DNA of 64,000 nucleotides from Epithemia pelagica (lineage: Eukaryota > Bacillariophyta > Bacillariophyceae > Surirellales > Surirellaceae), in assembly GCA_946965045.2 (NCBI GenBank), contig OX337235.1, positions 3,748,028-3,812,027 of the forward strand. Reading direction: 5' to 3'. Position numbers and translations under genes: made by a program. The notes under the pieces were generated by a model. It ran no database searches and was not told the origin of the DNA. It worked only from the letters and a program-made list of their open reading frames with translations. This document shows positions 10,003 to 18,792 of this stretch, in pieces (positions within the stretch are counted from its first letter, which is position 1; every line of letters begins with the position of its first letter).

Positions 10003-10166
10003 TGATAGAATCCGTTCCAAAGAAAGACTAAGATAAGCGTTACAACTACATCCATCGCATAAAACCAGTAAAGTGGCCCCCCGGCCATAAGGCCCAATCT
10101 ACGTCGCCATAAGGCCCAATCTACGTCATGCTGACGTATCAATCCCGTATCGACCAGAATGAGACA
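10003..10166 (-). repeat. 3' LTR of copia C (164 bp)
   Basis: Direct repeat of 16436-16599. It contains a perfect 22-base tandem duplication at 10084-10105 and 10106-10127. It lies head-on to the start of the protease gene, 294 bp away in the same transcriptional orientation. Confidence 0.93.
10122..10138. promoter_or_regulatory. CRE-like inverted pair TACGTCA-TGC-TGACGTA
   Basis: Seven-base arms TACGTCA and TGACGTA in perfect inverted arrangement around TGC. TGACGT/ACGTCA are the CO2/cAMP-responsive elements recognised by bZIP factors in diatom carbonic anhydrase promoters (established for Phaeodactylum). Function here is inferred. Confidence 0.45.
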
Positions 10167-10212
10167 GTCCCCGCCAGTGGATCAACCAATGAGAGTTGAG
10201 TTACTGGCCCCA

Positions 10213-13200
10213 TTAGAGGTGTGCGGGATTGGTCCCATTGGTAGATAAGGACGGAGGACCGCCTGCCCCGAAAGCGGCCGAATACGTAAACTGCGAAATG
10301 AGAATATTCCGACGTTCCCGTGGTAAGATCTTGGTGAAAAGATCAGCGATGTTGGATTCAGTATCTTCCTTGCCCACACGGATAATAGATGCCGCTGCTG
10401 CCTCGCGTACCGAGTGGTAGTTGATAGCATTGTGCCTCTTGCTCAAGACTGAAGACGGGAGACTCGTGTTTTTCACGACACCCCGGTTGTCACAGAGAAC
10501 ACTCGCCGGACCAACCAAAGGAACCCCAAACATCCGAAGTTTGTACCGTAATGCGACGATCATTTCCTTGGCGATACGAAGCGCGACAAATTCGCTGCCA
10601 AAACTTGAAGTTTCAACGGTATTTTGCCTCTTGGAGTACCACAAGATGGGAGCATTTTGCACAAAGATGAGTATACCGGTGTGAGATCGACGAGTGACAA
10701 CGTTTCCAGCATGGTCAGCATCCACGAAACATGTGATACTGACAGGACGCCCCAATGGTGGAGGCATTTTACTTGGAATCTCCTCGGCAACTTCGCCGTA
10801 AAACTCTTTCCAATCGTCAATTGGCACTTGGGGAAAACATGACTCATCCAGCACCACGTCCTTTGGATCAAAGACCAGCTTCAGCTTCGAGTGCGACTTG
10901 AGGAAAGCAAATATGTGATAGACTGCCTCCAAGTGACCGACCCTCGGGTTTGCCAAGAATTGTGAAAGAATGGACACTTCCAAGTAGATGTCCACTCGCC
11001 CAATCTCCACGGCCCAACGTAACACACCAATCAACTGTTGATACCGCGACGTTAATGCTGCGTTGAGTTCTGGGGTTGTGTCCAACTCCGGCTTGTAAGA
11101 AGAGACAACCGGTACCTTGGCCGTCGTTTTAAGGTGTTTCCCGTCCCCGTCTTCCTTGAGAAGATCTTCCACGATTCGAATCGCGTTGGCGACATATTTT
11201 TCACTGGACATGCCCCATGCCCATGACCCGCTTGGCAAGTTGTGTTTATATATCTGAGCGCCGAGATACACTGTTGGCTCACCCACGCTCCCTGCTTTGA
11301 TCTTGTAATGTTTATCAATCTCGTCAAGTACCGGATGCGGATCTTCGCTTACCAGTAGTATGTCATCCACATAGACTAATATGATCTCATAATATTCCTC
11401 TCCCGAGCTTCTCCTCGCCTTCCTCCGTAGGACACATGGATCCGCTTGGGTGTCAATGAAACCCATATCATAAAGGGTCACCATGAGCGTGGCCCGCCAA
11501 CTTGCACCGGAGGATTTCAGCCCGTATAGGGCCCTTACCATGACACAGACCTTTCCCTGAAACTCGTTCCCCACTTCCGGACCCCCATGAAACCAAATCT
11601 TCTCTCGACATGGCGCATTCAAGTAGGCATTACCTATATCACACGCGAGTACCTTTAGCCCATTGAGTGCGGCAATGAGAAAAGCAATCCTGATTGAGTC
11701 TCGGCTGACGACGCTCGAGTAGGTCAGGCTTGACGGCGCGTCAGTCATATGCCCCCCTGCCACGAGCCGTGCCTTCCTGGTAAGATCCATTTTTATGTCA
11801 AAAACCATATGACATTTAATTTCCGTATACCCGATGAGCTGCCGCCCTGCTCGTACCTCTTCTAGATCCAGATCGTCCCTCGCTTCCCATGCTACCTTCA
11901 CTACCCTGAGCTCCTTGTCTATCGCATCCCTCCAGAAGGTAGTTCCAGTTACCTCATCAATCTTTAGTGCCTCTTCAACCGAATGGGGTAGCTTTATCCC
12001 ATATTTCTCCGTGGTCTTCCAATATTTCTTCTTCACTTTCTTCACCATCCGACGCATATGGTTTAGCGTCTGTGGCACCCACCACTTGAATGCTGGTTCT
12101 TCCACTAGCCCTTGTGCGACCGCGTACTCTGCCAACTCGACTGCGTACCCATTTTTCGCGTCCCTAAGAGGTATCCACATTTGCGTCCCGTCTCGACATT
12201 CGACAGCTATTTCCCATCCTTTCGTCGTTTTCTTCGGGTGCCGATTCCCGTTCTGTCCCACATGGTATCCGTCCTCGATGGCCACAGCGTCCCCGTTTTT
12301 CCTGTGACCGACGATCTCCTGTATAACGACGTATCTCTTTCCCTCCGTGTCCAGCTGTGAATAGAGATTTTCCGCCACCAAGTTGGCAGTGTATTCCTGT
12401 ATCACGCCACCAGGAAAGCTTACCTGGTACGTTCTTGTGTCGAATTTCGGGTTTCGATTGGACTTTCCTACTGGCTTGCCATCTAACCCTTTTTGCCGTT
12501 TTTCCACTGTGCCAAACATCTGCTCACCTCCCATCTCGACTTGTATCTGTGCTCCGATGTACTCGTCGTATCCTTCCCCGTGCAAATCGGCCTCATCTGT
12601 CTCCTCGACGATCATGTCACCATATTCGTCGTCCGTTGGGACGATCCCGACACGTCCCCGTCTTTCCTCTTCCGGTTCTACATCCTCGAGATAACCCGGC
12701 CCATTTCCTTCTTCATCGGTGAAATTCTGATCGTCTAACCTCTCCTCAACAATCAACTTGAATTGTTTGACCCTTTCGGCAATGTCTGGCTTTCCCATAT
12801 CTTCTTCCGTGACATGTTGCACCGTTGTCCGAGCAATCACCTTTCCCCCCTTTGTCAAGATCCAGTAGCAAAGGTCACTCCCGATTCGATGCGCAATCCC
12901 TAACCAGTATCCCAGCTGCACGAGATCGTCCGCTGCATCTGTTTTGGCATTGTTGTGAAACCACACGAGGTCATAGAAGGAAAAATCAATCCACTCCGAG
13001 ATGTCCGGTGTATCTCCTGAGAGTCGTTCTAAGCCGGATCGGCCGTCATGTCCCCGGGCGACTCGACTGAGTACACCGGCCTCGTAAACAAGACCATAGT
13101 CCCAAAGCCTTCTTGGGACATGAAGATCCATGGCACGTCTGTGCCACCTCTGTTTGAGCAACCCGATCTCGCGTTCGGCACGGTGATTTTGTTTCCCCGT

Positions 13201-16200
13201 ATTGCGCTCTGTCCAGTGCATGTCAATACGATGCATGCGGACCAATTTCTGGAACATGGTGGATTCACCAACCTGCTCTCCGGCCATATCTGCCGTCATC
13301 TTGTCGGGTATGCCGACTTCATCAATGAACCTTGCAAGCGCTTGCCCGACATGTGCCTTGCTGACCATGGGATAAACCGAGGTGAACTGCCCGTCGGTGA
13401 AGACTTGGGCACACTTGTTCCCTGACAGCGAAGTCGTTTTCGAAAATAGAGTGTCCGTATAGATACGCGTTTGCAATCTGTTACGATGTAGGGCTAAGTT
13501 ATCCACGCGGTATCGTCGTGTGATAGGCGAGATAGCCGTCCGGATCCCCTGTTGGGTGGTTACTCGGAGGGTAGCCCGAGCCGAATCGAGTCCAATGCGC
13601 CACTTGCGACTGAGTGATTCCGGTGTGACTGCCCCATGTCGCGTGCTCTCCACCTGCTTGACACGCGGACGAGCGGCCAGCTCGCGGTTGATTCTTTGAG
13701 GTACCAGAGCAGCCGAGATCGCTCCGACCCCGGCCATGCCCATGTCATGCGTCTCGAGGTACGGACTGTCCCCTTTTTGCAACAAGTCTACCGTATGGGG
13801 ATCCCATTTTTCCTGCCGAGTAAGGACGACCGACGGCAAACTCTCGATGTCTTGAGGACTGGGTGCCCGGGACTCAAAATACACCGTCGTTCCGCGTAGC
13901 TGAAACGGAATGTGGAACCCATCGATCCATATCCCAAACCCTTCCTTGTCCTGCCGCGTCGGGTCATCTCGGACGTCATGCCCCGCGTGGCGCACCTGAT
14001 TTTGATTCAATAAGGATTTGTCTAATCTGTTACCGAACCACAGCATCTGATGACCAATAATCACAATTTCCATCCCAGACTTCCGATCCCTCACCACCGT
14101 TGCACATGTCGCGACTGGGACGGATGTTGCCCCCACTTGATTGCCAGCGAAATCATTCACTGTGCATTCCATGCCAGTTGTCTCCACCAAGGTCCAGTTG
14201 CGTCCAGCGCAACACGTATCTGCCATGGTATCCATTTCGTTTCTGCCAGTCTCTCCCCCGGATCCTTGCTTCAACAACCAACCTTTCTCCACCTTCCCGA
14301 CCCGTCTCTGCGGACCACAATTCACTACCGATATGCCATGGCGGCTACTCCCCGAATCGTCCCCATAAGCCCCGTTCCCGAACCTTCTCCCATTGGTGCT
14401 TCCGCGCTCTCCCTGAGTATTGCCGTCACTTCCCCTATTGCCGTCACTTCCCCCATTGCCCCCGCTGGTGGTGCGATTCCCCTCGTTGGTGATATCCGTG
14501 ATGACGGATTGGTTCTCCATTTGAATTTCGGCGACCCCACGGCCTCCACCACCATGTCGTCCACCACCGTGTCCTCGTCCACCGCGACCACGTCCCCGGC
14601 CACCGAAAGTACGGCCGCCACCACGACCGCCCTGTGCTCGAACACGTTCCCGTTCCTGATGGATGTAAGCTTGGCCACTGGGACCTAACAAGTTCATTTC
14701 TTGGCTTGAGAATCGGCGGGTGACATCAGTCACGTCCACGCCAAAGAAGGTGTAAACGCCATTGTTCTGCTCAAGGCCAGTAAAATTGCGCGGCCGATTA
14801 CTTGATGTGGCTTCCGAAACAAAGCGGTGACGTCCTTGGTTGCGACGGTTCCCGACAGCGACATCCGGGTAGATGTCAGATATCTCTCGAGAGATATACG
14901 CAATAGCCCCTTGAAGATCGGTCCGGTGGTTGCTTCGAACGTACGATTTAATCACAGCGAACTCTGCTGTCGCCACCTTCATATTGTCGATGAGAATCTT
15001 GACCTGGTTCGCCGTAGACCGGCGATTTGGGGTGCTATCCAACGTCCGAAAAGCACGCAATAGTTGTGCCGAGTACGAGTCAAAGCTAAATACACGTTCG
15101 TTTTGATAGACCACCGTTTCTAAAATAGCTTCAGCCTTGGAGATGCGACGCTCCTTCTGTCCCCCCCCATCGAAATGATCGACCAATGCCATCCATGCGC
15201 GTCGACCATCTTGTGAAGCCTGGAAAGGCTGAATCCACGTCGCAGGTTGATCCTTGACAAGGTCACTCAATAGGCGAAACACTTCCTTGTTGTCTTCTTT
15301 GAAGTACGGCCCACCTAGAGGGTAGCTATAGAGCTCTTGTTCCCTAGTGCTTGCAAAGACATGGGTAGGCGCTAAATCGGGACGAATCACGTAGTCCAAT
15401 GGTGCCTTCTGTTTTCCATAGATATGCGATAGGTAGGTTGGGAACTCTTGACTCCAATCCTCCCAGTCTTCTTCCTTGAGGGCAGAGGGCTTAATATCAG
15501 GTGCAGAGGATTTCTCCGACTGGATCTCCATCGCGTCCAGGGATTCGGCTAGGACAGCAGTTGTGAAGTCTCCGTAGTTAAGCGGACGGCCTTGACGACG
15601 CGCTCTGGCGGACCAGAAGCACATTCCTTGAATGTTCTTTACGACGCTTGAAGGAATCGCCACGTTGTGCGGGTACGGGCGCTTTTCCAGCCTCGACACC
15701 AGTTGGGTCACGTCATCCGATGTCATTCTTCCATATGACTCTAGGGTGTTAAGGCGTTCGGTATGTTCTAGGGCGTATATTTCGAAAGGATTCGCGCCAC
15801 ATACACTAAGTGCCATTCCCACAGCAGAGAGGGGTGGTGGTGGTGCTGGAACGCCTGGAGGTATTCCATCTCCTCCTCCTCCTCCAGCGCCACCACCGCC
15901 TGCTCCTCCTCCTCCGCCTCCAGCGCCGCCGCCTGCACCTCCTCCTGCACCTCCTCCTGCACCTCCTCCTGCAGCACCGCCCCCGCCTCCGCCTCCTGCG
16001 GCACCGCCACCATGTCCGCCTCCTCCCGCTCCCAGCGCACCACATCCTGCACCGGCTCCACCGCCGGCACCTCCCGTTCCGGCGCTTCCTGCGCCAGTCC
16101 CAGGCGCACCACCTGGTGCCGCCACTCCCGGGGCCGTTCCTGCAGCTGTCCCTGCTGCGGTTCCTCCTGTAGTTCCAGGTACACCTCCTGGCGGGTCACT

Positions 16201-16383
16201 CCCTCCCGCTCCCGTTCCCATACTTGCGCCATGGCGTGAAGTACGATCTCCTCCCCCATTCCCCGTGGCCCCGGGGTTCCCATTTCCGCTTCCGCCTCCA
16301 CTTCCGCTTCCGCTTCCGCTTCCGCTTCCGCTCCTTCCACTTGCAGTTGCAGTTTTCGTATTCGATCGTGTCGATGTAGCCAT
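10213..16383 (-). CDS. gag-pol: copia C Gag-Pol polyprotein
   Basis: One uninterrupted 2056-codon frame, ATG at 16383-16381. Residues ~15-185 are an extreme Gly/Ala/Pro low-complexity region. Residues ~190-580 form the Gag body, followed by an RGG-type basic stretch (~585-620) in place of a zinc knuckle. Protease is at ~722 with the variant ADTCCAGR. Integrase residues are D near 995 (FTDGQF), D near 1030 (TADMAG) and E near 1069 (HRAEREIG). Reverse transcriptase has YVDD near 1672 and RNase H has FVDADHAG near 1891. Catalytic residues are present, so the element may be active. There is no frameshift or stop between gag and pol, unlike copies A and B. Confidence 0.93.
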   Translation of the reverse strand: MATSTRSNTKTATASGRSGSGSGSGSGSGGGSGNGNPGATGNGGGDRTSRHGASMGTGAGGSDPPGGVPGTTGGTAAGTAAGTAPGVAAPGGAPGTGAGSAGTGGAGGGAGAGCGALGAGGGGHGGGAAGGGGGGGAAGGGAGGGAGGGAGGGAGGGGGGAGGGGAGGGGGDGIPPGVPAPPPPLSAVGMALSVCGANPFEIYALEHTERLNTLESYGRMTSDDVTQLVSRLEKRPYPHNVAIPSSVVKNIQGMCFWSARARRQGRPLNYGDFTTAVLAESLDAMEIQSEKSSAPDIKPSALKEEDWEDWSQEFPTYLSHIYGKQKAPLDYVIRPDLAPTHVFASTREQELYSYPLGGPYFKEDNKEVFRLLSDLVKDQPATWIQPFQASQDGRRAWMALVDHFDGGGQKERRISKAEAILETVVYQNERVFSFDSYSAQLLRAFRTLDSTPNRRSTANQVKILIDNMKVATAEFAVIKSYVRSNHRTDLQGAIAYISREISDIYPDVAVGNRRNQGRHRFVSEATSSNRPRNFTGLEQNNGVYTFFGVDVTDVTRRFSSQEMNLLGPSGQAYIHQERERVRAQGGRGGGRTFGGRGRGRGGRGHGGGRHGGGGRGVAEIQMENQSVITDITNEGNRTTSGGNGGSDGNRGSDGNTQGERGSTNGRRFGNGAYGDDSGSSRHGISVVNCGPQRRVGKVEKGWLLKQGSGGETGRNEMDTMADTCCAGRNWTLVETTGMECTVNDFAGNQVGATSVPVATCATVVRDRKSGMEIVIIGHQMLWFGNRLDKSLLNQNQVRHAGHDVRDDPTRQDKEGFGIWIDGFHIPFQLRGTTVYFESRAPSPQDIESLPSVVLTRQEKWDPHTVDLLQKGDSPYLETHDMGMAGVGAISAALVPQRINRELAARPRVKQVESTRHGAVTPESLSRKWRIGLDSARATLRVTTQQGIRTAISPITRRYRVDNLALHRNRLQTRIYTDTLFSKTTSLSGNKCAQVFTDGQFTSVYPMVSKAHVGQALARFIDEVGIPDKMTADMAGEQVGESTMFQKLVRMHRIDMHWTERNTGKQNHRAEREIGLLKQRWHRRAMDLHVPRRLWDYGLVYEAGVLSRVARGHDGRSGLERLSGDTPDISEWIDFSFYDLVWFHNNAKTDAADDLVQLGYWLGIAHRIGSDLCYWILTKGGKVIARTTVQHVTEEDMGKPDIAERVKQFKLIVEERLDDQNFTDEEGNGPGYLEDVEPEEERRGRVGIVPTDDEYGDMIVEETDEADLHGEGYDEYIGAQIQVEMGGEQMFGTVEKRQKGLDGKPVGKSNRNPKFDTRTYQVSFPGGVIQEYTANLVAENLYSQLDTEGKRYVVIQEIVGHRKNGDAVAIEDGYHVGQNGNRHPKKTTKGWEIAVECRDGTQMWIPLRDAKNGYAVELAEYAVAQGLVEEPAFKWWVPQTLNHMRRMVKKVKKKYWKTTEKYGIKLPHSVEEALKIDEVTGTTFWRDAIDKELRVVKVAWEARDDLDLEEVRAGRQLIGYTEIKCHMVFDIKMDLTRKARLVAGGHMTDAPSSLTYSSVVSRDSIRIAFLIAALNGLKVLACDIGNAYLNAPCREKIWFHGGPEVGNEFQGKVCVMVRALYGLKSSGASWRATLMVTLYDMGFIDTQADPCVLRRKARRSSGEEYYEIILVYVDDILLVSEDPHPVLDEIDKHYKIKAGSVGEPTVYLGAQIYKHNLPSGSWAWGMSSEKYVANAIRIVEDLLKEDGDGKHLKTTAKVPVVSSYKPELDTTPELNAALTSRYQQLIGVLRWAVEIGRVDIYLEVSILSQFLANPRVGHLEAVYHIFAFLKSHSKLKLVFDPKDVVLDESCFPQVPIDDWKEFYGEVAEEIPSKMPPPLGRPVSITCFVDADHAGNVVTRRSHTGILIFVQNAPILWYSKRQNTVETSSFGSEFVALRIAKEMIVALRYKLRMFGVPLVGPASVLCDNRGVVKNTSLPSSVLSKRHNAINYHSVREAAAASIIRVGKEDTESNIADLFTKILPRERRNILISQFTYSAAFGAGGPPSLSTNGTNPAHL
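15830..16340 (-). repeat. Gly-rich low-complexity coding repeat
   Basis: Imperfect GGN codon repeats encoding the GAGGGAGGG and GSGSGSG runs of the copia C N-terminus. The complementary strand reads as poly-Pro, which gives misleading open frames. Confidence 0.85.
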
Positions 16384-16435
16384 TCTTCGTTCTTCTTTAC
16401 CAGACGATGGGTCTGATAAACTGTCTTATTCTACT

Positions 16436-16599
16436 TGATAGAATCCGTTCCAAAGAAAGACTAAGATAAGCGTTACAACTACATCCATCGCATAAAACCA
16501 GTAAAGTGGCCCCCCGGCCATAAGGCCCAATCTACGTCGCCATAAGGCCCAATCTACGTCATGCTGACGTATCAATCCCGTATCGACCAGAATGAGACA
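16436..16599 (-). repeat. 5' LTR of copia C (164 bp)
   Basis: Matches 10003-10166 with TG...CA ends. It carries the same 22-base tandem duplication and CRE-like pair. It would hold the promoter for the gag-pol transcript on the minus strand. Confidence 0.93.
16555..16571. promoter_or_regulatory. CRE-like inverted pair in 5' LTR of copia C
   Basis: Same TACGTCA-TGC-TGACGTA palindromic pair as in the 3' LTR; here it would lie in the U3 promoter region of the element. Confidence 0.45.
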
Positions 16600-16663
16600 G
16601 ATGATTGCCCTGCTTGTGGTCACGGCTCGCTCGCAGATCTCGATCGCCCGAGACTTCTATCGT

Positions 16664-16966
16664 TACCCCTAGCGGTAGGGTGAGTCATGGTCGTGAATGA
16701 CGGTGTGTGCAATCTGTTACTCACCCCCATGGCGCGATTTGCCTTTCTCGACTTTGACGAAAACTCACAACAACCACCACGCAAACAACACGAGGCCCAT
16801 CTTGTTGTGGTTGTAACATCACCCATGGCCCCTTGCAATCGCCACCGACATGTCGCGCCTATCTCTACTACTCCAAGGGACCCTTGTGGCATTTTATATG
16901 GCAGACGCGGACCCTGTTATTGGTCGAACCACTGATTACCAATAACGTGGAAATCCAACAAACAAC
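16664..16966 (+). repeat. left TIR of the Mutator-like MITE
   Basis: Begins TACCCCTAGCGGTAGGGTG; its reverse complement is recognisable across 17785-18097 with scattered substitutions and small indels. Confidence 0.75.
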
Positions 16967-17784
16967 AAACAACAAACAACCGATGACCCACCCTCCAAAC
17001 CCATTATGGATCCCTGTTGCCTCCCTTGCAGTGCCTGTTGTTGTCTCTTTCCCCTCTCTCCCTACATGCCTGTCAACCACCACCTTCCGTCGCCGACAAA
17101 CCTTTGTTTCATGAAACATACCAACCAAGACCCTAAACCAACCATGAGAAATCAGAGAAGGAGCAGTAGATGATTTGACAATCAACCGCCATTGTGGTGC
17201 TATTGGTGTGAAAAGGACAATGCCTGTATGGTCGATCAGGTTTGTTGGACAACAAAATCATTTTCGTTACCCTGCAAGCGAGGACACGTTTCACGTGCCA
17301 CCAGACTTTGAATTCTATTTTGGTATTGAAAAAGTCTTTTTGCAAAGTTAATTGCTCAATGCGTGGCACACCTCCATTGCTTGGCAAACAATCGCACAGA
17401 GGACTTGTCCTAATCATGGTGGCAATAGTATTGCTTGCTGAGTCCCCAGTTATTTGAGAAGGCCGATCGAATGGCAAACCAGCCGCAGTCCTTTACACTA
17501 ATGTGTGACAAACTTCATGATACGAATGATTGACCCAACAAGAGCCATCAACATTCAGGATGCCCCCTTCTTGTACAGAAGCATTTCTCAAGGTGGTAAG
17601 ACGACGTTGAATTCAACAAAGTGCTCCTTCCACAGTATTCAATTGAACAGAAACGACCACACACGAGCAGGTTTTCCAGGCGCCGAACGCTCAAAACATC
17701 CGAACATGAGGCTATGGTAAAAATAAATGTGTATGAAGTTACTGTAGCCATAATAGGTTGGGAGGATGGGTCATCGGTTTGGTT
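16967..17784. other. interior of the MITE, no gene seen
   Basis: About 820 bp with only short frames of no recognised family. I see no transposase motif and no RNA gene. Confidence 0.55.
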
Positions 17785-18097
17785 GTTGTTTGATGGATTT
17801 CCACGTTATTGGTAGTCAGTGGTTCGACCAATAACAGGGTCCGCGTCTGCCATATAAAATGCCACAAGGGTCCCTTGGGGTAGTAGAGATAGGAGCGACA
17901 TGTCGGTGGCGATTGCAAGGGACCATGGCTGTTGTTACAACCACAGCAAGATTGGCCTCGTGTTGTTTGCGTGGTGGTTGTTGTGAGTTTTCGTCAAAGT
18001 CGAGAAATCGCCGATTTTGAGGATCGCGCCTTGGGGGTGAGAATCAGAATGCACCCTCTCTCATTCACGACCAGGACTCACCCTTCCGCTAGGGGGT
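17785..18097 (-). repeat. right TIR of the Mutator-like MITE
   Basis: Ends CCGCTAGGGGGT directly before the second target-site copy. It has diverged from the left TIR, which suggests an old element. Confidence 0.75.
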
Positions 18098-18108
18098 ACT
18101 TCTATTGT

Positions 18109-18792
18109 ACAACTGACATACGCGTATCCCACGTGGGAATCAGTTGGACCACATACATGTTCACCTTCCGCCTTGCAACATGGCCCCAACCTCTTGTTGG
18201 TAACTGACTGTGGTTTCAGCCACGAACAAGCAATGTCTTCAATCACGAGGGCAACATGACTCGTTCGTCTCAACCAACCACCACAAAATAGTTCCAATAC
18301 AGACTCTGTCATTGGGGACTTGTCGACCTGGACGTGTGGAACCTGCCCTAATATAGTATCGTCCTTCGTATGGCTCGGAGTCGTCCTCGTTTTCGTGCTC
18401 GTCGTACTCTCCGTTGTCTGTCGCATGACTTGATCAAACTCTCAAGTGTACACAAAAGACCGGATCTGCCAAGAATAAGCCACATTCATTGTCGCTGTGG
18501 CTCTGGACGAAACAACAAGGATAGCTGGCCATGGCGAATTGGTCCGACTGTCACAAACGTCATGGCTTCAGAAGGAAATTCGTGTGAGGTCATATGCTAT
18601 GTAACATGCTGGGAGTTGCTCTTTGATCTCCGTCTATTGTAATGTCTTTTCCGGCAGAGCCAGCCACTCCAGTTTAGGTATAGTGTTTGAAAAGCATTTC
18701 ATTAACTTATATAATTCACAACGGAGTTAAGGATAAACACGATCCCCTCTTTTGCACGAGCGTATAATGGCCACCTGATATAGATGCCGGGC
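18109..18792 (-). repeat. conserved Kelch 3' flank, copy at K2
   Basis: Shares long blocks with 31130-31856 and, in the opposite orientation, with 55852-56450. Examples are the ACGCGTATCCCACGTGGGAAT block, the CCACCACAAAATAGTTCC block and the CGGCAGAGC..AGCCACTCCAG block. It always lies 3' of a Kelch reading frame, so the duplication unit is larger than the gene. Confidence 0.75.

Larger units (their letters stand above)
10003..16599 (-). mobile_element. Ty1/copia retrotransposon C
   Basis: Two identical-length 164-bp LTRs (10003-10166 and 16436-16599) with TG...CA ends flank one long gag-pol frame on the minus strand. A purine-rich tract (GGCGGGGAC on the minus strand) precedes the 3' LTR at 10167. 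I find no matching 5-bp target duplication: flanks are ATACT on the left and GATGA on the right. This suggests recombination or a boundary I have misplaced. The LTRs appear identical, so the insertion is recent. Confidence 0.92.
16664..18097. mobile_element. non-autonomous long-TIR DNA transposon (Mutator-like MITE)
   Basis: Inverted repeats of ~303 and ~313 bp (16664-16966 and 17785-18097) bound a 1434-bp unit. It is flanked by an 11-bp direct repeat with one mismatch: ACTTCTATCGT at 16653-16663 and ACTTCTATTGT at 18098-18108. Long TIRs with 9-11 bp target duplications are characteristic of Mutator-like elements. No transposase frame is present in the 820-bp interior. The related segment near 31120-31150 lacks the insertion. 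Confidence 0.72.

Noticed and set aside
9660-10142. 160-codon minus frame over the protease 5' flank and LTR
   Set aside because: Mixes LTR sequence with low-complexity GTT repeats and the protease start; the same LTR portion recurs at 16436-16599 with a different continuation.
14050-14688. 212-codon plus-strand frame
   Set aside because: Antisense to the RGG/protease part of copia C Gag-Pol; low-complexity Ser/Thr/Ala composition and no motifs.
15632-16438. Proline-rich 268-codon frame on the plus strand
   Set aside because: It is the complement of the Gly-rich Gag N-terminus of copia C (GGN codons read as CCN/GCN on the other strand).
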